Shown piece by piece: positions 1 to 8,556 of a stretch of DNA of 64,000 nt (positions within the stretch are counted from its first letter, which is position 1; each line of letters opens with the position of its first letter). This DNA is from Streptomyces sp. NBC_00490 (lineage in GTDB: Bacteria > Actinomycetota > Actinomycetes > Streptomycetales > Streptomycetaceae). The position numbers and the translations under genes are program-made. The notes beneath the pieces are model-generated. The model saw only the letters and a program-made list of their open reading frames with translations. It was not told the origin of the DNA and did not search any database. Location of the stretch: assembly GCF_036013645.1 (NCBI RefSeq), contig NZ_CP107869.1, positions 9,610,001 to 9,674,000 of the forward strand, read 5' to 3'.

Positions 1-1361
1 GAGGGGGAGACGCTCAGCCAGCAGCCCGGTTTGAGAATCCCCAGCCGGTTACGGATGTCCAGTTCGACCGATCCACGATGCCGCTGGTGGACGTGGACCT
101 TGTTCGAGGTGGCCATGGCGACAACCGAGGCGTCGGTGCTGATGGCGGATGCCGCGAGGCCCCGAGGGCAGGGGACTTCGCGGAGAATCCGGCCGTCCTC
201 GAAGTCCCGCACGGCCAGGCGGCGGCCGTCATGGGTCGCCACAACGGTGCCTCCACTCGTGACCAGGAACTCGTCCTGGGCCAGGGGCGCGGTACGCCGC
301 CGGTGCTCGCCGGACGTGCCCACGAAGTGGACGAGTTCCAGGCGCGTCCGGCGGGCGATGGCGACACTGTGGCGGCACGGCGAGGCGATGGCCTGGTGGC
401 CGAGGCGCAGTTCGCCTTCGCCCGGGACACCGGGCAGCGACTCGCCCGACTTCAGGTCCCACCGCTCGATCGAACCGTCCCCGCCGATGACGACCGCCGA
501 GTGATCCGGCCCGAACCCGATCGTCGCCTGCCCGCCGGGCTGCCGCGTCCGGCGTAACTCGCCGACGAAATTCCCCAGTCCGCCTCGCCGGACCGGGGGA
601 GCGGACAGCTTGGACAGCACCTCGAAGGTGAAGGCCGCGGCGCACCTGGAGGCAGCCGGCTGCCAGACGTCGTCGTTGTCCTCGCCCTTGTCGGACAGCA
701 GGTCGGAGATCCCCCGGACGACGAGTGCGCCGACGCCCGCGTTGACGTACGCGGCCTGCAGGAAGCCGTATCCCTCCATTTCCACCGCGAGCGCGTCACC
801 GCAGTGCCGGGCGAGCAGCCGGGCCGTGGCGGAGCGCTCACTGACCACCACCTTCGAACCGGCGGCGAGGGGTTTGACGTACGCCTTCGGAGTGCGGTCG
901 GGCAGCGGGGCCCTGATGCGGTCCCGCCAGATTTCCGAGCGGGCGACCGACTGGGCACGCTGGACGAGGGCGAAGGACGACAGATGGGTGGTGATACGGG
1001 CCTGGAAGCCCTCCTCCTCGTCCTTGCCTCTCTCGTAGTCGTAGATGTGGCGGGCGGCCACGACGTCGCACAGCTGCACGTCTTTCAGGCCGCCCGCGAT
1101 GCCCACGAAGAAGATGTGGTGAGGCTCGAACTCCGTCACGGCACGTTCGACGAGGGCTGCTGCGGCGGCGTTTCCCTCTCCTGTCTCATGGCATGCCACG
1201 CGCCAGGTGGCGTGTTCGCCGGTGAACTCGCCGAGCTCGAACAGGGCTCCGCGGACCTCGTGTTCGGCAAGTGGTCCTTCGAGGTGATCCATCACCGCGG
1301 CCGACTCCTTGCCGAGCGCGCTGAAGACGACGATGTCCGCGCCGGGCGCCGGTGGCCTCAT
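1..1361 (-). CDS. MTAN/PNP-like nucleosidase fused to a WD40-like propeller (partial)
   Basis: This reading frame starts with ATG at 1361 and runs open off the left edge, so at least 453 residues are present and the C-terminus is missing. Residues 8-255 read as a 5'-methylthioadenosine/S-adenosylhomocysteine nucleosidase or purine nucleoside phosphorylase fold, with GIAGG at 87-91, VEMEG at 193-197 and RGISD at 216-220. The Glu of EMEG and the Asp of RGISD are the usual ribose-binding and catalytic acid residues. From about residue 265 the sequence looks like a beta-propeller, with GPDHSAVVIGGDGSIERWDL followed by further strands. No signal peptide is visible, so the protein is probably cytoplasmic. 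Stand-alone MTANs are about 230 residues, so the fusion is the notable point; such fusions are known among multidomain signalling or conflict proteins. The substrate is unknown. It lies 24 bases downstream of the 1386-2075 gene on the same strand. Confidence 0.8.
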   Translation of the reverse strand, partial: MRPPAPGADIVVFSALGKESAAVMDHLEGPLAEHEVRGALFELGEFTGEHATWRVACHETGEGNAAAAALVERAVTEFEPHHIFFVGIAGGLKDVQLCDVVAARHIYDYERGKDEEEGFQARITTHLSSFALVQRAQSVARSEIWRDRIRAPLPDRTPKAYVKPLAAGSKVVVSERSATARLLARHCGDALAVEMEGYGFLQAAYVNAGVGALVVRGISDLLSDKGEDNDDVWQPAASRCAAAFTFEVLSKLSAPPVRRGGLGNFVGELRRTRQPGGQATIGFGPDHSAVVIGGDGSIERWDLKSGESLPGVPGEGELRLGHQAIASPCRHSVAIARRTRLELVHFVGTSGEHRRRTAPLAQDEFLVTSGGTVVATHDGRRLAVRDFEDGRILREVPCPRGLAASAISTDASVVAMATSNKVHVHQRHRGSVELDIRNRLGILKPGCWLSVSP

Positions 1362-1385
1362 GACGTCTCTTTCGTTCCGGGCTGT

Positions 1386-2075
1386 TCACGACAGCGTGGC
1401 ATCGCCCAGGCCGCCGTAGAAGTACGAGCCGTCCTCGTCGCCCGACTTCGTCATCACGCAGGCGATCTGGATCTGGTCCTGGTCGGTGACGTCGACCGAC
1501 AGTTCGGTGGCCTTGCTGGACTGGATGGTGGCGTCCTTGCCGATCGGGTCTCCGGCCGCGTTGGTGACCTTGACGGTCCCCATGGAACCGATCGCGTTGG
1601 GCGAGTCGGCCACGATGGCGGCCTGAGCCTGGAGCCGTGTGTATCCGCTGGTGCTGTAGACGACGCTGGTGCCACTGCTGCTGCAGGTGAGGGTGATGCT
1701 CTTGGCGTAGTGCCGGCCGTGAACCGTGATGGGCTGGACGCTTCGGTCCCCCTCTACAGGGTCGAGGTCCGCGAGGTAGACGCTGGAGGCGTTCTGGAGT
1801 GTGCTCGGTTCAGGCGTCGTCGGATCTTCGGTCGGTGGATCCGACTCGACGCCGGCGCTCACCTTGGGTTCCGGTGTCGCCGTGACCGTTGCCGTGATGG
1901 TGGCGGTCGGCGTGGGGGCGTCGGCCTGAACCACCGTGACCCTGCCGCCGAAGAACCCGGCCGCCACCGTCGCCATGCAGATCGCAAGGACCTCCAGCCA
2001 GCGCGGGATGACGCCCCAGCGACGGCGACGCCGCCGCTCGTCCCTGTCGCTGTCCGTCTTCTTGTCGAGATCCAT
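1386..2075 (-). CDS. Membrane-anchored hypothetical protein, 229 aa
   Basis: The N-terminus (MDLDKKTDSDRDERRRRRRW) is highly basic. It is followed by one hydrophobic segment at about residues 26-52 (LEVLAICMATVAAGFF), then a Thr/Pro-rich linker (TPTATITATVTATPEP) and an exported domain of about 140 residues. The topology suggests a single-pass protein with its C-terminal domain outside the cell. A Cys in CSSSGTS and another near the C-terminus could pair. I recognise no family. It lies upstream of the nucleosidase-WD40 gene with a 24-base gap, so the two are probably co-transcribed. Confidence 0.7.
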   Translation of the reverse strand: MDLDKKTDSDRDERRRRRRWGVIPRWLEVLAICMATVAAGFFGGRVTVVQADAPTPTATITATVTATPEPKVSAGVESDPPTEDPTTPEPSTLQNASSVYLADLDPVEGDRSVQPITVHGRHYAKSITLTCSSSGTSVVYSTSGYTRLQAQAAIVADSPNAIGSMGTVKVTNAAGDPIGKDATIQSSKATELSVDVTDQDQIQIACVMTKSGDEDGSYFYGGLGDATLS

Positions 2076-2375
2076 TTCTGTCCCCCCGAACGTCCGTGCT
2101 CCGGGCCGGGAACCGGTTCTGGGCCGTCGACCGCCGTCGTCCGGCCGAGAGACCGTTCCGGCACTCGAGCGATGAGTTGACTGATGCGTGATGCCGTGTC
2201 AGGTCGTCAGGAAGGAGAGCGGATCCTTCCCTTTCACGGCTGCCACAACAGTAGGGACCCGGCACAGCGACAACACCGCAGTTGCCGACTCGCCTCCGGG
2301 CGCTCGGGACATTCAGGGGGCGTGCGCGCGCAGCGCACGCCCTTCTTCGATCGCGAAGGCCGTTGAGCAACGGAT
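2076..2375. other. Intergenic region with one strong hairpin
   Basis: No convincing gene is present. The region holds the upstream sequence of the 1386-2075 gene and a perfect hairpin at 2318-2342 that follows the HupE-like gene. Confidence 0.5.
2318..2342. terminator. Hairpin downstream of the HupE-like gene
   Basis: GGGCGTGCGC and GCGCACGCCC form a perfect 10-bp stem with a 5-nt loop, 34 nt past the stop of the minus-strand gene. There is no U tract, as is common in Streptomyces. Confidence 0.6.
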
Positions 2376-3761
2376 CTATGTCGTCGCTGGGTCGGCGGTC
2401 GCCGTCGTCGGGGTGCCGGGCGGACCGTGCTGTGTCTGCCGGCGGGTGGTCAGGGTCCAGGCGATGGTGGCGAGTGCGGTCATCGCGAGGGTGGCCAGCA
2501 TCGCGGTGGTGTGGGATCCGGCGCTGTCGGCTGCCCGGGCGACGGGGTTGGGCAGGCCGAGGCGGTCGGCCAGCCAGCCGAGTGCCGCCGTGCCGGTGAG
2601 CGTGGCGCCGGCCAGCCGCAGTACGGGCTGGATACGCAGGCGCGCGAGGACCAGCAGCGAGGGCAGGGCGAGGCAGACCAGCAGGAGCTGGACCAGCTCG
2701 ATGCCGAGGTTGAAGCCGAGGAGGCTGGTCACGAGCTGTCCGGTGGACAGGTGCATCTCGGCCAGGACGAAGGAGAACGCCATGCCGTGACCGAGCCCGA
2801 AGAGCCCTGCCACGAGCGCCTCGCGGCCTGGGAACAGCGGGCGGATCGCGTGGACGGCGCCGATGAGGATGCTCACAGCGATGAACGCCTCGACGGGCCG
2901 GCTCGGGATGTCCAGGTGGCCGAGTGCGGTCGCGGCCAGCGCGACGGAGTGCCCGGCGGTGAAGGCGAGTGTGATGCGGCCGATCCGGCCGAGCGCGGAG
3001 CGCGCGCCGACCAGCCCGCTCCACCGTCCTGCGGTAGCCGCGAGGGGCGCGGGGAGGAGCAGGATCAGCAGGAAGAGTAGGTGGTCGGTGCCGGTGAGGA
3101 TGTGGTCGCCGCCCAGCCTCACCATGGCGAGGAAGCCGCGCCAGGCGCTGCCTTCCTCGAGGTCGACCTTCAGGGCCGGGACCTTCATGGTCCGGGTGTC
3201 GACCCGGATGGCGCCGACCTGGGTGGTGCCCGCGTCGTCGACCTGCCCGCCGGCCCAGTCCTGACGAACGGTCACCAGGACTGTGTGCGTGATGACTTGG
3301 TGGACGATGACGTCGTAGTCGAAGGTGAAGTGCCGTACGTCGGTGCCGGCCGGCGGTGTGAGGACGGCCTCGGCGACCAGCTCGCGGTAGGGGCCGGTGG
3401 AGGTCTGCTCGGTGCTGCTGAGGCTCAGGCCGCCGACACTGACCTGCCAGCTATTGCCCCCGGTGCCGGTCGGGTTGATGTGTGTGCCGAGGTAGGTCCG
3501 GATGGCCTCGGCCCGTTCGGACAGCGTGGCCTGGGTGGTGTCGCTCAGGTCGATCCCGCTGGCCCGGGAGAAGTCGTCGGCCGGCAGTTCCAGCTGTGCG
3601 CTCACCGACGCCTGGTACACGTCGAGTTCCACCACGGAGTGCGGCATCGGATGCGCGGCGGCCGGCGACGCCCCGAAAAGGAGCGCCGCCGGTACCACGA
3701 TCGCGATCCCGGCCACCAGTCGTGTCAGTGCTGTGGTCAGCCAGTTTCGCGGTCCGGTCAT
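2376..3761 (-). CDS. HupE/UreJ-family membrane protein
   Basis: The 461-residue protein starts with a signal peptide (ALLFGASPAAAHP). An extracellular beta-rich domain of about 180 residues follows, then a membrane domain of six or seven helices. The second half carries the family's His-rich motifs: GGDHILTGTDHLLFLL, FTAGHSVAL and GLFGLGHGMAFSF. HupE/UreJ proteins are linked to metal (nickel, cobalt) permeation, but the variants with a long exported N-domain have no settled role. The start at 3761 overlaps the stop of the upstream DUF3500 gene (ATGA), so translation is probably coupled. A longer in-frame reading upstream only runs antisense to codons of DUF3500 and is not real. Confidence 0.85.
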   Translation of the reverse strand: MTGPRNWLTTALTRLVAGIAIVVPAALLFGASPAAAHPMPHSVVELDVYQASVSAQLELPADDFSRASGIDLSDTTQATLSERAEAIRTYLGTHINPTGTGGNSWQVSVGGLSLSSTEQTSTGPYRELVAEAVLTPPAGTDVRHFTFDYDVIVHQVITHTVLVTVRQDWAGGQVDDAGTTQVGAIRVDTRTMKVPALKVDLEEGSAWRGFLAMVRLGGDHILTGTDHLLFLLILLLPAPLAATAGRWSGLVGARSALGRIGRITLAFTAGHSVALAATALGHLDIPSRPVEAFIAVSILIGAVHAIRPLFPGREALVAGLFGLGHGMAFSFVLAEMHLSTGQLVTSLLGFNLGIELVQLLLVCLALPSLLVLARLRIQPVLRLAGATLTGTAALGWLADRLGLPNPVARAADSAGSHTTAMLATLAMTALATIAWTLTTRRQTQHGPPGTPTTATADPATT

Positions 3762-5011
3762 GAGAAGGAGAACTCGCTGCCGTAGTCGCGGGTGTGGTCC
3801 CGGTACACGGTGTGGTAGTGGACCTTGTCCTGGTAGACGAAGCCGTTCTGGCAGACGAACTCGATCCACACGCTGGGTCCGTCGATGCGGACGTAGTCGC
3901 CCTGGGTGTCCAGGGCGGTGCCGCCGGAGTAGCTGACATAGGTCTTGCTCAGCTCGCGCGCGTACGTCTTCATGAGCTGCTTGGCGGTGGTGTCGTCCAC
4001 GCCCGCGACCCATGGGTGGATCGCCGCCAGGACCAGCTTCTGCTGCTTGGGTGACAGCTCGCCGGCCTTGATGCCCTGCTTGGTCTCCGGGAACTGGCCG
4101 TCCTCGCCCGGGCCGAGCAGTACGTCGTTGAAGGACTCGGACAGCTTGGCCTTGGCCAGCTGTTCGGTGCTCAGGCTGGCGGTGAGGGCGAGCATGCCGT
4201 TGCGGAACTTCGCCATCGGTTCGTACGTGGTGCCGTCGTCCGTGGTCCAGCTGGTGGGTTCGACGCCGGTGAAGAACGGGCTGGCGCCTGCCACCTTGCC
4301 CTTCTTGTAGGTGACGTTCACCGCGAGGTGGTGGCCGCCGAACTGCAGCTGCCAGGTGCCGTCGACGGACGGGGTGCCGAGGAAGGCCAGGAAATAGATG
4401 TCGCTGCCGTACCCGCCACCGGCGCCGCCGCCGGTTCCGCCGGACGGCGGGGCGCCAGTCGGGGCGCCGCTGGCTGTAGCACTCGGGTCCGCCGAGGCGG
4501 TGGTGTCGCTCGATGCGCTGCCCGACGGTGCGGCGGGCCCGGAGCCCGAGCCCTCCGCCGAGGCCAGCTGGTCGTCGGCCAGGAGGGTCTCGAGGACGTG
4601 CTCGTAGCCGGTGCCCTCGCCGGTTCCCAGGGCGACCTTCAGCACGTTCTTCAGCGCGGCCAGCTGGTCGTCGCTCAGTGAGCCCGTCTGGATGCCGACC
4701 CGGCAGGACGAGCCGCACGGCAGGTTCGACCACGCGGTCGCGTTCGCCTGGGAGTAGTCCAGGACCGTCTCCGCCTGCTGGTCGGAGTCCAGCGTGTTCA
4801 GGAACGCGTTGGCCGCGCTGACCACGGCCGCGACACCGTTGGCCTTCTTGTCGACCGGGTAGTGGACCCCGGCCTTCTTGGCGTCGCTCGAGCTCGTCGC
4901 GGCGTTGGCCGCCACGAATCCGCCGCCGACGAGGACGACACCGGCGGCCACGCCCGCTATACCTCGCCACGTCCGTCGGCTACGGGCCCGACGTGTTCTC
5001 TCTTTGCTCAC
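3758..5011 (-). CDS. DUF3500-family exported protein
   Basis: The 417-residue protein has one N-terminal hydrophobic segment (GIAGVAAGVVLVGGGFVAANA). A first region (about 45-150) contains a Cys pair (LPCGSSCRVG), followed by a Ser/Ala/Gly-rich low-complexity linker (about 155-210). A second region from YGSDIYFLAFLGTP to the end is typical of DUF3500, with WQLQFGGHHLAVNVTY and the terminal VHYHTVYRDHTRDYG. I chose the GTG at 5011 because GGAG lies 5 nt upstream; the GTG at 5017 abuts the purine tract. The function is unknown. DUF3500 genes are often beside HupE-like genes, and here the 4-base overlap makes a joint cell-surface role likely. Confidence 0.8.
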   Translation of the reverse strand: MSKERTRRARSRRTWRGIAGVAAGVVLVGGGFVAANAATSSSDAKKAGVHYPVDKKANGVAAVVSAANAFLNTLDSDQQAETVLDYSQANATAWSNLPCGSSCRVGIQTGSLSDDQLAALKNVLKVALGTGEGTGYEHVLETLLADDQLASAEGSGSGPAAPSGSASSDTTASADPSATASGAPTGAPPSGGTGGGAGGGYGSDIYFLAFLGTPSVDGTWQLQFGGHHLAVNVTYKKGKVAGASPFFTGVEPTSWTTDDGTTYEPMAKFRNGMLALTASLSTEQLAKAKLSESFNDVLLGPGEDGQFPETKQGIKAGELSPKQQKLVLAAIHPWVAGVDDTTAKQLMKTYARELSKTYVSYSGGTALDTQGDYVRIDGPSVWIEFVCQNGFVYQDKVHYHTVYRDHTRDYGSEFSFS

Positions 5012-5246
5012 GGACACTCCCTGAAGGAAAGGCGGGGACGTCGCCGACTCTGCGGACGGCGACGTCCGGAACACGCGCGCGCTGGACGAGAGAACTATCA
5101 GCAATATTGTTGACAGCTCAACGCGCGAGCCTTCGGGCCTGTCTCAATTGGGCGGCGGGCGCCCGTATACGGGAAATATCCTGTGCTCGTCGACAGGTTG
5201 CTCTCATCGCGACTTCAGCCGCCGAAAGGGCCAGCCGCCCCGGCTC
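5012..5246. other. Intergenic region with a promoter candidate and a palindrome
   Basis: The region lies between the end of the sugar permease operon and the DUF3500 start. It contains a perfect 12-bp palindrome CCCGTATACGGG at 5162-5173 and AT-rich sequence around 5094-5121. Confidence 0.5.
5094..5121 (-). promoter_or_regulatory. Candidate promoter of the DUF3500-HupE pair
   Basis: On the minus strand TTGAGC (5116-5121), a 16-nt spacer and GATAGT (5094-5099) lie about 83 nt upstream of the DUF3500 start. The spacer includes the locally unusual AATATT centre. Confidence 0.35.
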
Positions 5247-6089
5247 TCAGCCCTTGACGGCGGAGCTGGCCACGCCTTGGACGAACCAGCGCTGGAAGAA
5301 GGCGAAGACCACCAGTACCGGCAGGACCAGCAGGACGCCGAAGGCGAGGATCTGGCCCCAGTCCGGGGGCTGTTGGCCCTGGAAAACGCTGATCTCCAGG
5401 GGGAGGGGGCGCACCGAGGGGTCGGAGACCATCAGGACCGGCCACAGGAAGGAGCCCCACTGGATGAGGAAGGTCAGGATCGCGACCGAGGCGAACACGG
5501 GCCTGGACATCGGCACGATGATCGCGAAGAAGGTGCGCCAGGGGCCCGCGCCGTCCAGCCGGGCGGCTTCCTCGATGCTCGTGGGGATCTTCCGGAAGAA
5601 CGTGTGGAACTGGTAGATGGCGAAGGCGTTGGCGATGAAGGGCACCGCCTGGATGTAGAGCGTGTTGCGCTGTCCGTTGAACATGTAGAAGAGCGGGACG
5701 GCCACCGACTCGAACGGGATGAGCATCAGCAGCAGGACGAGGGTGAAGACCGCTTCCCGGCCGCGCCACTTCAGCCGGGACAGGCCGTACGCCGCCATCG
5801 AGTTGACGAACAGCCCGCCCGTCACCACCACGAACGCCACCAGTACCGACACACCCATGAACTGCCAGAAGTAGCCGGTGCTGTCGGAGTTGAGGCTGTC
5901 GAGGACGGCGGAGTAGTTGTCGAAGGTCAGATGGGTGGGCAGGAAGCCGGACAGCCCGTTCAGGACCTCGTCGGACGGCTTGAGGCTGCCCAGGAAGAGA
6001 TAGAGGACGGGCAGGACGAAGACGAACGCCAGGACGCTCAGGACGCTGTAGTCGAGGATGCGGCGGACGGGGGTGCGGGTCATGGCCAT
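5247..6089 (-). CDS. Carbohydrate ABC transporter permease (MalG type)
   Basis: This 280-residue protein has about six membrane helices. It contains the EAA loop typical of the binding-protein-dependent transport family (EEAARLDGAGPWRTFFAIIVPMSRP), which contacts the ATPase. It forms the channel for sugar import with the MalF-type partner encoded just upstream; only 5 bases separate the two genes, and the ribosome-binding purines lie in the partner's last codons. No ATPase gene is nearby. In Streptomyces such CUT1 importers usually share the MsiK-type ATPase, which I infer here. Confidence 0.9.
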   Translation of the reverse strand: MAMTRTPVRRILDYSVLSVLAFVFVLPVLYLFLGSLKPSDEVLNGLSGFLPTHLTFDNYSAVLDSLNSDSTGYFWQFMGVSVLVAFVVVTGGLFVNSMAAYGLSRLKWRGREAVFTLVLLLMLIPFESVAVPLFYMFNGQRNTLYIQAVPFIANAFAIYQFHTFFRKIPTSIEEAARLDGAGPWRTFFAIIVPMSRPVFASVAILTFLIQWGSFLWPVLMVSDPSVRPLPLEISVFQGQQPPDWGQILAFGVLLVLPVLVVFAFFQRWFVQGVASSAVKG

Positions 6090-6094
6090 GGAGG

Positions 6095-7087
6095 TCAGTC
6101 CTCGTTGTCGGGCCGGACGACGCGGCGCTGGACGATCGTCAGGACGAGGACGATCAGGAAGAAGACGACGGTGATCGCGGACGCCTGACCGATGTTGTTC
6201 TGGTCGAAGGCGGTGGTGACGGCCTGGTACATGACCGTGCGGGTGGCGTCCTCGTCCAGGCCGCCGCCGCGGATGAGGATGTACACCTGGTCGAAGATCC
6301 GGAAGGACATCACCGAGGTCAGCAGCGCGACGAAGACCAGCGTGCCGCGGATGCCGGGCAGGGTGACATGGCGGAACTGCTGCCAGCGGCTCGCGCGGTC
6401 CAACTCGGAGGCCTCGTACAGCTCACCGGGGATCTGCTGCAGGCCGGCCAGCAGGATGACCATCTGGAAGCCGACGCCCTGCCACACCGACAGCACGACG
6501 ATCGAGGCCATCGCGGTGGCCGTGTCGCCGAGCCAGTCGAAGGCGCCCCAGTTGCCGAGACTGACCGCGTCCAGCAGGGAGTTGAGCATGCCCTGCTCGC
6601 TGCGGGCCAGGATCAGTCGCCAGATCACGGCGACCAGGGCCATCGGGAAGACCACCGGCATGAAGAACAGGGACCGGAACAGGCCGATGGCCTTGAGCTT
6701 GCGGTTGAGGAGGATCGCCAAGCCGAGGGCGAGACCTGTCTGGAGCGGTACGACGACCGCGGCGAAGGTCAGGTTGTTGAGCAGCGCCCGCAGGAACGGG
6801 CCGGACTGGTCGGGGTCGGTGAACAGGCGCCGGTAGTGCTCCAGGCCGAAGAACGAGGGTTCCAGCGGGGAGCCGAGCCGCACGTTGTAGAAGGAGAGCA
6901 CGACGGCGTAGCCGAAGGGGATGCCGACGAACGCGATCAGTCCGCCGACGGCCGGGGCGACCATGAGCAGGGCGTGCACCCGGTCCTGGTTCTTGCGCCC
7001 GGCCTTCGCGGGTTTGGCGGACGGGGCGGGGGAGGCCTGCTCGGGGCGGCCGGGTGCCGCGGAGTGCGCGGGTTCCACGGTTTTCAC
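6095..7087 (-). CDS. Carbohydrate ABC transporter permease (MalF type)
   Basis: This 330-residue inner-membrane protein has a Pro/Ala-rich N-terminal tail (about 35 residues), then six helices and the EAA loop (YEASELDRASRWQQFRHVTLP). The GTG start at 7087 has AAAAGGA 9 nt upstream. It lies 28 bases downstream of the binding-protein gene and 5 bases before the MalG-type gene, so the three form one transport operon. Confidence 0.9.
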   Translation of the reverse strand: MKTVEPAHSAAPGRPEQASPAPSAKPAKAGRKNQDRVHALLMVAPAVGGLIAFVGIPFGYAVVLSFYNVRLGSPLEPSFFGLEHYRRLFTDPDQSGPFLRALLNNLTFAAVVVPLQTGLALGLAILLNRKLKAIGLFRSLFFMPVVFPMALVAVIWRLILARSEQGMLNSLLDAVSLGNWGAFDWLGDTATAMASIVVLSVWQGVGFQMVILLAGLQQIPGELYEASELDRASRWQQFRHVTLPGIRGTLVFVALLTSVMSFRIFDQVYILIRGGGLDEDATRTVMYQAVTTAFDQNNIGQASAITVVFFLIVLVLTIVQRRVVRPDNED

Positions 7088-7115
7088 GGGTGTGGGTCCT
7101 TTTCCCGGCGGGGGC

Positions 7116-8459
7116 CTACGGGATCTCGTAGCCGGCGTTGTCGGAGAAGTCCTGGTCGATGGAGCGGGCCGCCTTCTCCAGGGCCTCCTTCGGGTCCGTG
7201 CCGCCGTAGATCGCGTTGAGGGCCTGGGAGAACTTGGCGGTGACCGTGGGGTATCCGGCCGTCACGGGGCGGGTGACGGCGATGCAGGACGTGTTGATGT
7301 CGCTGTCACCGCACGGCTTGGCGAGCTGGTCGGCGAAGAGGTGGAGCGGGCCGCCCTGCTTGTACAGCTCGCTCTTGGCGAGCGCGGACTCGGTGCCCGG
7401 GACCGAGCCGTTGGCCTTCGTCATCGCGCCGACGCTGTCGTCGCTCAGGAGGTGGTCGAGGAAGGCGCCCGCGGCCTTGGCGTTCTTGGTGTCCGCGCCG
7501 ATGCCCCAGGCCCACGATCCCTGGCCTGTCTTGGAGCCGTTGCCGAAGTCGGGCAGCGGCAGGACGACGAGGTCGTCGCCGAGGGCCTTGTCGTAGCCGG
7601 GGTAGGTCCAGTTGCCGACCCAGCTGAGCGCCACCTTGCCCTTGGCGAAGGCGTTGCCGTCGGTGTTGGGGTCGACGTACGTCTTCCAGGACTGGAAGGT
7701 CTTCATCGCCGCGACCACTTTCGGGCTGTCGAGGGCGCCCTCGGCCTTGCCGTCCTTGAGCAGGGCGCCGCCCGCCGACCAGACGATGGGGGAGAAGCCG
7801 TAGGTGCCCCACTCGGTGGCCAGACCGTACTGCTCGGAGACGTCGAGGACCTTGCCGTCGGCGTCCTTGGTCTTGAGTGCCTTCAGTGCCGCGTCGAACT
7901 CCGCGGCCGTCCACGCGTCGTCCGCGCTCGTCGGGTACTTGACGCCGGCCGCGTCCAGGAGCTTCTTGTTGCCCCATACGCCGAGGCCGGAGTCGAACAT
8001 GCCCAGGCCGTAGTGCTTGCCGTCGATCTCGCCCTGCGCCTTGATCGCGTCGGTGGCGTTGGACATCGTCTTCGCGGACACATACGAGTCGATCTGCGCG
8101 AGCTTCTTGTTGTAGACGAAGTTCGCCATCGTCGGACCGTCGAACTCCATCACGTCGGGCAGCTCGGAGGCGCCGGTGGCGGTGATGGTCTTGGTGTAGT
8201 CGTTCTCGGGGATGAGCTTCAGCTCGACCTTGATGTCGCTCTGTGAGGAGTTGAAGGTCCTCACCGTGTTCTGCAGCGCGGCGGTCTCGCCCGCCTGACC
8301 CTGGTGGGCCCAGACGCTGATCGTGCCCTTGCCGCTGCCCGCCTCGGTGGAGGCGTCGCTGCCGCCGCCTCCACCGCAGGCGGCCAGCGCCGCCAGGGGC
8401 AGGGCGAGGGTCAGACTCGAGCAGAGCGTGCGGCGGAACCTTCTGCTTCCGGCGTTCAT
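7116..8459 (-). CDS. Sugar ABC transporter substrate-binding lipoprotein
   Basis: The 447-residue protein begins with a lipoprotein signal peptide ending in LAAC (about residues 25-28), followed by a Gly/Ser linker. The mature part is a CUT1-type extracellular solute-binding protein (family 1), with GTISVWAHQGQAGE at the start and ELPDVMEFDGPTMANFVY further on. The ATG at 8459 (MNAGSRRFRR) begins a normal signal peptide. It heads the transporter operon, 97 bases downstream of the LacI-type regulator. The divergent GH32-like enzyme suggests a fructan-, levan- or sucrose-derived substrate, but this is inference. Confidence 0.9.
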   Translation of the reverse strand: MNAGSRRFRRTLCSSLTLALPLAALAACGGGGGSDASTEAGSGKGTISVWAHQGQAGETAALQNTVRTFNSSQSDIKVELKLIPENDYTKTITATGASELPDVMEFDGPTMANFVYNKKLAQIDSYVSAKTMSNATDAIKAQGEIDGKHYGLGMFDSGLGVWGNKKLLDAAGVKYPTSADDAWTAAEFDAALKALKTKDADGKVLDVSEQYGLATEWGTYGFSPIVWSAGGALLKDGKAEGALDSPKVVAAMKTFQSWKTYVDPNTDGNAFAKGKVALSWVGNWTYPGYDKALGDDLVVLPLPDFGNGSKTGQGSWAWGIGADTKNAKAAGAFLDHLLSDDSVGAMTKANGSVPGTESALAKSELYKQGGPLHLFADQLAKPCGDSDINTSCIAVTRPVTAGYPTVTAKFSQALNAIYGGTDPKEALEKAARSIDQDFSDNAGYEIP

Positions 8460-8556
8460 GGACGGTGCCTCCGTGCTGGTGAGGGGTCTGGTACTCGACG
8501 ATTCGGGGTGTGGCGAGGTGGGTTCGAAGGGCGGTGGCCCGACGAGGAGCGGGGAG

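Noticed and set aside
2376..4970. A very long minus-strand frame joining the HupE-like gene to upstream sequence
   Set aside because: The upstream half is an out-of-frame reading of the DUF3500 gene, with Arg/Gly/Pro-rich shadow composition. The real HupE-like start is at 3761 with a signal peptide.
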